22,476 nucleotides of DNA from Bacillota bacterium (GTDB taxonomy: Bacteria; Bacillota; Clostridia; Lachnospirales; Lachnospiraceae), in the NCBI GenBank assembly GCA_023415595.1, contig JAEZJW010000155.1, positions 1 through 22,476 on the forward strand, read 5' to 3'. The notes under the pieces are model-generated. The model was not told where the DNA came from and did no database searches. It saw only the letters and a program-made list of their open reading frames with translations. This document shows positions 15,899 to 22,252 of the stretch, piece after piece. The stretch's first letter is position 1, and every line of letters begins with the position of its first letter. A program made the position numbers and the translations under genes.

Positions 15899-17281
15899 AT
15901 GGGCTGTTATAAATGCAATAATATAGAGATATCGGAGTATGGCACTTCTGGAGATTCGGTCTTTCGGGATATTAATCCGATGGATATCAATATGCCTCCT
16001 GGTTATCAGCTGGAAATCTTAATGGCCGGGCTGGATAGCCCAATCGGTATGGCGTTTTCTGAGCTGGGAGATTTATATATCGCCGAAGCAGGGATAAACA
16101 CCGGAATAGCGAAGATTATCCGAGTAAACAAGGGCCAGGTTGAGATTATCGCACAAAATTTCTCAGTACCTATTTCCGGGATCAGCTATCTGGATGGAAC
16201 AATCTATGTATCCCATAAAGGCTTTATCACTACACTGAAACCGGATGGATCGAGACAGGATATCATAGCCGGCTTACCCTGTAATGGAGACAATAGCATC
16301 AGTAATGTTACCATTGGAGCCGATGACAAGATCTATTTCGGATTGGGTACAGCAACAAATTCCGGTGTGGTGGGGACTGACAACCCATGGGTTTTTAACC
16401 ATCCTTTTTTATGTGATTATCCGGCTGCTGATATCATTCTGAACGGACAGAATTTTATTTCGGATAATATGCTGAATATGGCAGTTGATAACATATATAC
16501 TGGTGCATTTGCACCCTATGGTGTACAGAACACACCATATGAGGTAAGAAAGGGATTTGTTAAGGCATCAGGAAGTATACTCCGGGCAAACCGGGATGGA
16601 ACGGAGCTGGAGCTGGTAGCCTGGGGACTTCGTAATCCGGTCCATGTCATGTTTGATGAGAGTTTCAGGTTATTTGCAGCAAACCGCGGTTACGATGTCA
16701 GGGGCAGCAGGCCGATTGCGAATGCACCGGATGAGTTTCAACTTATTCGAACCGGGATATGGTATGGATGGCCGGATTATTCTGCCGGTGAACCGGTGAC
16801 ATTACCGAAGTTCAAACCGGAAGGAAGAAGTCAGCCTGAGTTTTTATTAGCAAGCCATCCTAATCAGCCACCCATGCCTTTTACAAGGTTTCCACCGCAT
16901 TCCAGTGTCATCGGCTTTGATTTTAATTATAATCAAAGCTTTGGATTCTACGGAGATGTATTTATTGCCGAATATGGCAGTTACGGACCGAGTACCATGG
17001 GAGCGAGTGCAGCATATGCAGGTGTGAACCATAGAGTATCCAGGATTAATATGCAGACAGGAGAAGTAGTAACTTTTATCTCAAATAAATCCGGTCTGCC
17101 TGCAAATATAAGGGGTGAGGGCGGTTTAGGCAGGCCGGTCGATGTAAAATTCGGTCCGGATCATGCGATGTATATACTGGACTATGGGATCTCTGATAGT
17201 TTAGATCCCAGAAGGATCATTTCTGAGACAGGTGTTCTATGGAGAGTATCCAGAACTGGGGATGGAGTGCGACAGACCTGA
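15899..17281 (+). CDS. Beta-propeller protein of the glucose/sorbosone dehydrogenase superfamily, paralogue B
   Basis: 460 residues, colinear with the minus-strand protein at 12896-14233. Shared blocks include TNSGVVG plus DN (153-162), ELVAWGLR (238-245), GYDVRGSRPIANA (264-276), a WYG(W/F)PDYS-GEPVTLP block and GEGGLGRPVDVKFGPDHAMY. GLRNP (243-247) is intact here, unlike in paralogue A. The region where dehydrogenases hold the catalytic His reads GDNSISNVTIG (130-140), again without His. The N-terminus MGCYKCNN has a CxxC pair but no hydrophobic signal. The ATG at 15899 was chosen because AGGGTG lies 6 nt upstream; a GTG at 15878 without a binding site is possible. It is in the same direction as the SagB-like and GNAT genes. 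Confidence 0.8.
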   Translation: MGCYKCNNIEISEYGTSGDSVFRDINPMDINMPPGYQLEILMAGLDSPIGMAFSELGDLYIAEAGINTGIAKIIRVNKGQVEIIAQNFSVPISGISYLDGTIYVSHKGFITTLKPDGSRQDIIAGLPCNGDNSISNVTIGADDKIYFGLGTATNSGVVGTDNPWVFNHPFLCDYPAADIILNGQNFISDNMLNMAVDNIYTGAFAPYGVQNTPYEVRKGFVKASGSILRANRDGTELELVAWGLRNPVHVMFDESFRLFAANRGYDVRGSRPIANAPDEFQLIRTGIWYGWPDYSAGEPVTLPKFKPEGRSQPEFLLASHPNQPPMPFTRFPPHSSVIGFDFNYNQSFGFYGDVFIAEYGSYGPSTMGASAAYAGVNHRVSRINMQTGEVVTFISNKSGLPANIRGEGGLGRPVDVKFGPDHAMYILDYGISDSLDPRRIISETGVLWRVSRTGDGVRQT

Positions 17282-17300
17282 TGGGCTTTTGAGTTGGTAT

Positions 17301-17520
17301 CAAGGGGCTGTTTCTTAATGGCCCAGAAATACAAGAGGCTCCATATATGTTCCCCTCACACACTAATTAGAAGACACAACGACATATTTGTATGTTGTTA
17401 TCGGACATAAATGTCCGCTATCAACTACACAAATATGACATCATGTCTTCTAAATAGTGCATTATGGGAAACATATAGGGCCTCTTGTATTATTTACGTT
17501 TATTATGAAACAGCCCTTTG
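17301..17520. repeat. ~220-bp imperfect palindrome, MITE-like
   Basis: The left half (from CAAGGGGCTGTTTC, 17301-17314) is roughly the reverse complement of the right half (ending GAAACAGCCCTTTG, 17507-17520) over the whole length. Further matching blocks are ATACAAGAGGC, TATATGTT-CCC, TTAGAAGACA, CATATTTG and the centre CGGACAT-AA-ATGTCCG (17402-17417). Small indels separate the blocks. The left arm also has its own 9-bp hairpin (17378-17399). No coding frame is present. The terminal GGCTGTTTC resembles ends seen in some transposases' inverted repeats, suggesting a non-autonomous mobile element, but I see no clear target duplication. It could also act as a very long RNA hairpin that blocks read-through from paralogue B. 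Confidence 0.7.
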
Positions 17521-17813
17521 TTTTTACGTAAAAATTGGCCAATATACGAATAAATAGTTATTTTCTTTGTATTTTGATTTGTAATATTTATGTAGAGGAA
17601 TGAATAAATTGGTGTATTCTGAAATGCTTTAATGAAAAAATCGTATTAAATAGTTGATTTTAATAAATTTATCTTGTATATTAGATGAATAATTATATAT
17701 AAATACGGTGGAAATATAATCATAGGTTGTGTTATAATTAAACATATTAGATGTAATTATAAATGAACAGGTTATTTGTAATAATTAATTGGATAGTGGA
17801 CTTAATCCGCTGA
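17521..17813. other. AT-rich intergenic stretch before the dehydratase operon
   Basis: No gene is visible. It opens with the perfect palindrome TTTTTACGTAAAAA (17521-17534) overlapping ATTGGCCAAT (17534-17543) at one base, both directly beside the 220-bp palindrome. The remainder is very AT-rich and contains the promoter described at 17709-17738. Confidence 0.5.
17709..17738 (+). promoter_or_regulatory. Probable sigma-A promoter of the dehydratase/ABC operon
   Basis: A perfect TATAAT (17733-17738) with TG at an extended -10 position (TGTTATAAT), and TGGAAA (17709-17714) as a weak -35 at 18 nt. The start of transcription would be near 17745, about 90 nt before the chosen ATG. Confidence 0.5.
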
Positions 17814-17834
17814 ATGATTAGAAACGGGATTATA

Positions 17835-18824
17835 ATGAAAGATTACAGATTGAAATCATCAGATATAGAAGAAGCAAGAGAGCGGATCAAGGATTATGTA
17901 ATTAAGACTCCGTTAGAGAAATCCATCTACCTAAGTAATGAACAGCATAATGTATTTCTGAAGCTGGAATGCCAGCAACCGGTGAAAGCTTTTAAGATCA
18001 GAGGTGCCTTTAATAAGCTGTTAACCTTGACCGAGAGGGAGAAGAACATCGGAATCGCCACGATTTCCTCCGGTAATCATGGAATATCCGTTGCCTATGC
18101 AGCAAAGCAGCTGGGAATTCAGAATGTGAAAATCATCGTTCCGGTGACGACACCCGTAAGTAAGCTTGAGAAAATCAAATACTACGGCGGGCAAGTCATT
18201 ATGAAGGGGAATAATTATGATGAAGCACATTCGGAAGGAATGAAGTACATCAGGGAAAGCGGACTCACCTTCATCGACGGATGGGATAATGATCCGGTCA
18301 TCTATGCGGGCCAGGGAACAGCAGCCCTTGAGCTTCTGGAGCAAAATCCGGAGATAGATACGATCCTGGTACCAATCGGCGGCGGAGGACTTAGTACCGG
18401 AACCGCAGTAGCAGCTAAGAGCAGGAATAAGAATATCAAGGTAATAGGTCTATACTCAGAAGCCTGTCCTGCCTGGGCAGCCTCCATCAGAGATCACAGG
18501 GTATATCATGAATACCCGACGGAAGAATCCGTCTGTGAGGCCATGGTGGGAGGAATCGGCCAGCTTTCCTTTGAGATGCAGGATTGGCTGGATGGCCATC
18601 TGGAGGTTAAGGAAGAATATATCCGTAAGGCCATGGTACACGCCATTCTGAACGAGAAGATTGTAGCCGAAGCCTCGGGCTCGGTTCCGATTGCTGCAGT
18701 ACTTCAGTATGGGGATCAGCTCCCCGGAAAGAATATTGCTCTGATGATCAGCGGAGGCAATGTGGATAATGACTTACTGATCAGAGAACTTCAAAATTAC
18801 AGTATCTACGGAGGAATCTTATAA
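17835..18824 (+). CDS. Threonine/serine dehydratase-like PLP enzyme (fold type II)
   Basis: 329 residues of the tryptophan synthase beta-like PLP family, in the threonine ammonia-lyase / serine racemase branch. The PLP lysine is in PVKAFKIRGAFNKL (Lys at about 54). ISSGNHGISVAYAAKQLGIQ contacts the substrate carboxylate and GGGGL (182-186) binds the cofactor phosphate. The C-terminus ISGGNVDNDLL is typical. There is no C-terminal ACT regulatory domain, so it is the short catabolic-type form, not the long biosynthetic IlvA. The reaction is likely deamination of L-threonine or L-serine, or serine racemisation. The ATG at 17835 has GGGA 5 nt upstream; an ATG at 17814 would add 7 residues. The amino acid ABC importer follows 41 nt later. 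Confidence 0.85.
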   Translation: MKDYRLKSSDIEEARERIKDYVIKTPLEKSIYLSNEQHNVFLKLECQQPVKAFKIRGAFNKLLTLTEREKNIGIATISSGNHGISVAYAAKQLGIQNVKIIVPVTTPVSKLEKIKYYGGQVIMKGNNYDEAHSEGMKYIRESGLTFIDGWDNDPVIYAGQGTAALELLEQNPEIDTILVPIGGGGLSTGTAVAAKSRNKNIKVIGLYSEACPAWAASIRDHRVYHEYPTEESVCEAMVGGIGQLSFEMQDWLDGHLEVKEEYIRKAMVHAILNEKIVAEASGSVPIAAVLQYGDQLPGKNIALMISGGNVDNDLLIRELQNYSIYGGIL

Positions 18825-18865
18825 CTCATAAGAGGTTAAATATAGAAAGAAAAGAGGATAAAGAT

Positions 18866-19648
18866 ATGAAAAAAATTATAGTAGCTGTGTTAGCTCTTGT
18901 CATGGTACTTAGCATGACAGCATGCGGTTCCAAGAAGGATGACAAGAAGCTGGTACTGGGGACATCCGCTGATTATCCCCCGTTTGAATTTATCGTACTT
19001 AATGATGCCGGAGAGAAGGAATATGCCGGTATCGATGTATCTTTCGCTAAGAAGCTTGCGGAAGACGCAGGGAAAGAGCTTGAAATCGTTAACATGAGCT
19101 TTGATAATCTGATGGCTTCCCTTCAGAAGGGCGAAATTGATATGGTTATCGCTGCAATCGAGGAGGATGAAGAGCGTGCTAAGGTTGCTGATTTCTCCGA
19201 TCCTTATTACACTGACCTGCCTCCGATGATCTTAGTAAGAGCAGAGGATGCTGCAAATTATACCTCCCTTGACAGCTTCAAGGATAAGACAGTTGGTGCT
19301 CAGATGGGTACAACAAAGGCTGACATCGTAACCAATGATATGCCGGGAGCTACCCTGTTAACAGTATCCTCCGTTACGGACCTGGTAAATAACCTGGTTT
19401 ATAAGAAGTGTGATGCCATCGTTCTGGACGGCGCTGTAGCTCAGCAGTATGCAAGCAGCGATAATACCTTGGCAATTTCAGAAGTTGCTTTGGGTGAAGC
19501 TGCTCCGTATGTAGTTGCAGTTAAGAAGGACGATCCTTCCAAACTGCTGGAGTCCTTCAATAAGACAATCGGAGCTGTAACCGGTGATGGTACCATGGAT
19601 AAATGGATTGCCGAAGCTGATGAATTGAGCGCGAAAGCAATCGAATAA
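18866..19648 (+). CDS. Amino acid ABC transporter substrate-binding lipoprotein
   Basis: 260 residues of solute-binding family 3. The N-terminus is a lipoprotein signal with lipobox MTAC and Cys20 as the lipid-modified residue, so the mature protein is anchored outside the membrane. Family features are LGTSADYPPFEF, GIDVSFAKKLAEDAGKELEI, SLQKGEIDMVIAAIEEDEER, DFSDPYYTDLPPMILV and VGAQMGTTKADIV. It captures a polar amino acid and delivers it to the permease encoded next. The substrate cannot be assigned by eye; serine or threonine would fit the upstream dehydratase, but this is inference. GAGGATAAAG precedes the ATG. A strong hairpin follows the gene. Confidence 0.9.
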   Translation: MKKIIVAVLALVMVLSMTACGSKKDDKKLVLGTSADYPPFEFIVLNDAGEKEYAGIDVSFAKKLAEDAGKELEIVNMSFDNLMASLQKGEIDMVIAAIEEDEERAKVADFSDPYYTDLPPMILVRAEDAANYTSLDSFKDKTVGAQMGTTKADIVTNDMPGATLLTVSSVTDLVNNLVYKKCDAIVLDGAVAQQYASSDNTLAISEVALGEAAPYVVAVKKDDPSKLLESFNKTIGAVTGDGTMDKWIAEADELSAKAIE

Positions 19649-19664
19649 TTATATTGTTCACGAT

Positions 19665-19708
19665 GCAAAGGTGTAAAGAGGAACCTGAAGCTTTACACCT
19701 TTGCTTTT
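19665..19708 (+). terminator. Hairpin between binding protein and permease, probable partial terminator
   Basis: GCAAAGGTGTAAAG (19665-19678) pairs perfectly with CTTTACACCTTTGC (19691-19704) over a 12-nt loop, followed by TTTT. It would end or thin out transcription after the binding-protein gene, and would also protect that mRNA 3' end. The short U tract and the permease start 14 nt later suggest partial read-through. Confidence 0.75.
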
Positions 19709-19722
19709 AAGAAAGGAAGCAG

Positions 19723-20427
19723 ATGAGCCCTACAAGTTTTTTTAATTTTACCTTCTTACCGAAATATTTATCCTTATTTGTACAAGGGGTGGAATATACC
19801 CTTTTTATTTCTGTGATTGCAGTTTTACTTGCGGTAGTACCGGCCCTTCTGCTGGCATTGATGCGATTAAGCAAATCATGGTTCGTCAGAAGCCTGGCAG
19901 GAATGTATATCGCGATTTTCCGGTCTACTCCGCTTTTAGTACAGCTGGCTTTGGTTTATTTCGGACTTTTCTATTATATTAAGATACCGACCTTTTATCT
20001 GTTTGGCTTTATTAACACCTCCATGTTCATTCCGGGTGTCGTGGCATTAGCACTGAATAGTGCGGCTTATGTAGCGGAGATCTTTCGTGCAGGAATCCTG
20101 GCTGTGGATGCAGGACAGAATGAAGCGGCACGAAGCCTTGGATTATCAGCAACGAAATCTATGAAGCTTGTGGTTCTTCCTCAGGCAATTAAGAATATAT
20201 TACCTGCTCTGGCAAATGAAGTGATCACGATGGTGAAGGAATCCTCCATCTGCTCCACACTTGGTATGGTGGAACTCATGTGGGCGGCTAAGACCGTATC
20301 TTCAACCACCTACATCACGATTGGTCCCTATGTTCTCGTAGCATTGGTGTATTTCTGCATCAACTATCCCGCCAGCAAGGCAATTGAGGCTATTGAAAGG
20401 AGGATGAGACGTGGAGACAAGCGATAA
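19723..20427 (+). CDS. Amino acid ABC transporter permease (HisM/GlnP type)
   Basis: 234-residue inner-membrane subunit with about five membrane helices. The polar amino acid permease signature is present: IAIFRSTPLLVQLALVYFGL near the N-terminal third and the cytoplasmic EAA loop NEAARSLGLSATKSMKLVVL, continuing PQAIKNILPALANE, which docks on the ATPase. AAAGGAAG precedes the ATG by 5 nt. The 3' end overlaps the ATPase gene by 17 nt, a sign of translational coupling. Confidence 0.93.
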   Translation: MSPTSFFNFTFLPKYLSLFVQGVEYTLFISVIAVLLAVVPALLLALMRLSKSWFVRSLAGMYIAIFRSTPLLVQLALVYFGLFYYIKIPTFYLFGFINTSMFIPGVVALALNSAAYVAEIFRAGILAVDAGQNEAARSLGLSATKSMKLVVLPQAIKNILPALANEVITMVKESSICSTLGMVELMWAAKTVSSTTYITIGPYVLVALVYFCINYPASKAIEAIERRMRRGDKR

Positions 20428-21157
20428 ATTAATTTCCGTAAGGGAGCTTACGAAGGAATATAACAAGGGCTTGGTAAAAGCCCTGAATAACTGCAATATC
20501 GATATCAGCCGCGGCGAGGTGGTGGCCATCATAGGTCCCTCCGGCTCCGGCAAATCCACTCTTCTCCGCAGTTTAAACCTTCTGGAAATGCCTACCCATG
20601 GCGAGATCTATTTCGATGGGGTAAATCTGGCAGACAAGCACGTGGATATCGATCTTCACCGCAGACGTATGGGAATGGTATTCCAGCATTTCAACCTGTT
20701 TCCGCATAAAACAGTACTTCAGAATATCATCCTGGCACCGGTTAACCTTAAGCTTAAGACCAAGGCGGAAGCAGAAGCGATTGCCTTTAAGCTGCTGGAG
20801 CGCATCGGTCTCAGCGATAAGGCAAATGAGTTCCCCTCCAGACTTTCCGGAGGTCAGAAGCAGCGTATCGCTATCGTCCGTTCTCTGGCGATGAACCCGG
20901 AGGTAATGCTGTTCGATGAGCCTACCTCAGCGCTGGATCCTGAGATGGTAGGGGAGGTTCTTGATCTGATCAAGGACTTGGCTAAGGATGGAATGACCAT
21001 GGTAATTGTGACTCATGAGATGGGCTTTGCCCGTGAAGTAGCCTCCCGTGTGGTCTTCATGGACGAGGGTGCGATAAAGGAGGATAATACTCCGAGAGAA
21101 TTATTTGAGAATCCGCAGGATCCGAGACTGAAGGAGTTCTTGTCCAAGGTACTGTAA
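20411..21157 (+). CDS. Amino acid ABC transporter ATP-binding protein (GlnQ/HisP type)
   Basis: 248-residue ATPase subunit. Walker A GPSGSGKST is at 42-50, the Q-loop lies in MGMVFQHFNLFPHKTVLQNI, the ABC signature LSGGQKQR is at 145-152, Walker B with D-loop reads VMLFDEPTSALDPEM, and the switch His is in IVTHEMGFAREVA. The start is a GTG at 20411 with AAGGAGG 7 nt upstream, inside the permease 3' end. It energises uptake with the preceding binding protein and permease. A T-run at 21179-21185 follows, but the hairpin before it is very weak. Confidence 0.94.
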   Translation: METSDKLISVRELTKEYNKGLVKALNNCNIDISRGEVVAIIGPSGSGKSTLLRSLNLLEMPTHGEIYFDGVNLADKHVDIDLHRRRMGMVFQHFNLFPHKTVLQNIILAPVNLKLKTKAEAEAIAFKLLERIGLSDKANEFPSRLSGGQKQRIAIVRSLAMNPEVMLFDEPTSALDPEMVGEVLDLIKDLAKDGMTMVIVTHEMGFAREVASRVVFMDEGAIKEDNTPRELFENPQDPRLKEFLSKVL

Positions 21158-21209
21158 GCCTACAACGCACCGTATGTGATTTTTTGTTAAAGTATTCATT
21201 ATGACCATA

Positions 21210-21238
21210 TTGAAAGATTAACCTAAAAATGGTATAAT
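21210..21238 (+). promoter_or_regulatory. Strong sigma-A promoter for the 63-residue ORF
   Basis: TTGAAA (21210-21215), an exact 17-nt spacer and a perfect TATAAT (21233-21238). Transcription would begin about 21245, at or next to an AGGAGG, giving a leader of about 135 nt. Confidence 0.75.
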
Positions 21239-21244
21239 AAGCTC

Positions 21245-21345
21245 AGGAGGCAAATGTGAAATTGATATTTCACAATGTGAATTGTAGCAATTCACTTTGC
21301 AAATATTGTGCCGACTTTAAAATTCGCGATGTAAAGTATTTTGCA
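21245..21345 (+). other. Structured 5' leader with three consecutive stem-loops
   Basis: Hairpin 1: TGTGAAAT (21255-21262) with ATTTCACA (21267-21274). Hairpin 2: GTGAATTG (21277-21284) with CAATTCAC (21288-21295). Hairpin 3: TGCAAA (21298-21303) with TTTGCA (21340-21345), enclosing ACTTTA (21314-21319) with TAAAGT (21332-21337). Hairpins 1 and 2 resemble each other. An AGGAGG at 21245-21250 is followed by ATG-TGA (21254-21259), a start codon directly followed by a stop. It does not match a riboswitch class I know; it may be a cis-regulatory or small RNA element. Confidence 0.5.
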
Positions 21346-21379
21346 TAGCAGAATTCTTAGACAGATTGGAGGCTTATGT

Positions 21380-21571
21380 ATGTTTAAAAAAGGTGTACAA
21401 TCAGATGATTCTAAAAAATCCGTATCAAAGAAAATGAAAAAAATATCTTATGATGAACATTTTACAAGAGCAACCGAATCCATTGACTTAGCGAAGAATC
21501 AGAAATTTACGGATATCGATGACGGGATATCGAAGCGACAAGTAAGCGAAGTTGAAAAACTAACGAAGTAA
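21380..21571 (+). CDS. Small hypothetical protein, 63 residues
   Basis: I do not recognise this protein. It is hydrophilic, starts with a Lys-rich segment (MFKKGVQ, then KKSVSKKMKKISYDEHF) and ends with a mixed-charge stretch (IDDGISKRQVSEVEKLTK). It has no Cys, no membrane segment and no signal peptide. The ATG at 21380 has GGAGG 7 nt upstream; an in-frame ATG at 21341 would add 13 residues but lies in the structured leader and lacks a binding site. A strong promoter upstream and a terminator downstream make it a single-gene unit. The good signals argue that it is real despite its size. Confidence 0.65.
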   Translation: MFKKGVQSDDSKKSVSKKMKKISYDEHFTRATESIDLAKNQKFTDIDDGISKRQVSEVEKLTK

Positions 21572-21586
21572 TCTGATCTTAAGATC

Positions 21587-21628
21587 ATCCTCCGTCTGTC
21601 AGGATATGATGGATGGAGGGATTTTTTT
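21587..21628 (+). terminator. Intrinsic terminator after the 63-residue ORF
   Basis: ATCCTCCGTC (21587-21596) pairs with GATGGAGGGAT (21612-21622) with one bulged G and one G-U pair; a run of seven T follows (21622-21628). It is directly preceded by a perfect palindrome GATCTTAAGATC (21575-21586). Confidence 0.8.
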
Positions 21629-21656
21629 GCACTTTTTTAACACTTTGTGGTATAAT
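21627..21656 (+). promoter_or_regulatory. Extended -10 promoter for the 136-residue ORF
   Basis: A perfect TATAAT (21651-21656) with TG one base upstream (TGGTATAAT). The -35 region (TTGCAC, 21627-21632) is poor, as is common with extended -10 promoters. Transcription would start near 21662, about 30 nt before the ATG. Confidence 0.6.
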
Positions 21657-21692
21657 ATAGAAAATTTTATGCTATCAGGAGGTTAATGAAGA

Positions 21693-22103
21693 ATGCCGGA
21701 ATTATCCTATTTACGTTCGACGGAAGGTTACAAAATAGCGACCCAGAACTTACAGCCACAGGAAATAGCAGCATTTGAACAGGAATATATGACACTATGC
21801 CCTTTGAGCAGGGGTGGCATTGCAGGAAGATACGTCATCGGAACTGATAACAACTTAAGGAAATTTTATCTGACAATCGACAGCATCAAAAAGGTTTTTC
21901 TGCTGAATGAAACAAGGAAGGCTACGTTATTTGGTTTGACCTATGCAAAGTATAATCATTTTTTTCTTGTAATGATTTATCAATCCGGTAACAATCTATA
22001 TGAGAGGCGCATAGTACTGGACAAGAATCTGGAAGAGAAAAGTGCCATGAACTTCATAGGTGTTCTTCTCATGAAGAATCCTGATATAAAGATTGGACAA
22101 TAG
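21693..22103 (+). CDS. Hypothetical protein, 136 residues
   Basis: I do not recognise a family. The protein is soluble-looking and mixed alpha/beta. A helical N-terminus (residues 1-33) is followed by alternating beta-like segments (GGIAGRYVIG, NLRKFYLTIDSIKKVFLL, ATLFGLTYAKYNHFFLVMIY, ERRIVLDKNLEEK) and a short final helix. No signal peptide or catalytic motif is obvious. AGGAGG at 21678-21683, 9 nt upstream, and an extended -10 promoter support expression. Two genes in a row with their own promoters and unknown function sit between the ABC operon and the MATE gene. Confidence 0.75.
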   Translation: MPELSYLRSTEGYKIATQNLQPQEIAAFEQEYMTLCPLSRGGIAGRYVIGTDNNLRKFYLTIDSIKKVFLLNETRKATLFGLTYAKYNHFFLVMIYQSGNNLYERRIVLDKNLEEKSAMNFIGVLLMKNPDIKIGQ

Positions 22104-22176
22104 TTTTAAAGCCGTAATAAGGAGTAGATAATACATTGATTTAATGATATTTACATGATAAACTATAGGTAACTTA

Positions 22177-22215
22177 GGGGGGAGCTGACTATTTCATAGG
22201 AGTACAGTCCCCCCC
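22177..22215 (+). terminator. G-rich/C-rich hairpin before the MATE gene
   Basis: GGGGGGA-CTG-AC (22177-22189) can pair with GT-CAG-TCCCCCC (22202-22214), with two single-base bulges; ATTTATTTAGATTTT follows. It probably ends the preceding unit, though its place 38 nt before the MATE start also allows an attenuator role. Confidence 0.55.
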
Positions 22216-22252
22216 ATTTATTTAGATTTTACCCGGGCTTAGGAGTGATAAG

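Noticed and set aside
21158..21186. Terminator after the ABC ATPase gene (T-run at 21179-21185)
   Set aside because: Only a 3-bp CAC/GTG stem precedes the T-run, too weak to call an intrinsic terminator.
21255..21274. TGTGA...TCACA pattern as a CRP/FNR-type operator
   Set aside because: The spacer is 10 bp instead of 6, and the site lies downstream of the promoter in the predicted transcript, where a hairpin is more likely.
21685..21692. Alternative ATG upstream of the 136-residue ORF in another frame
   Set aside because: It lies only 1 nt after AGGAGG and opens a short frame of about 30 codons; the ATG at 21693 has correct spacing and a long frame.
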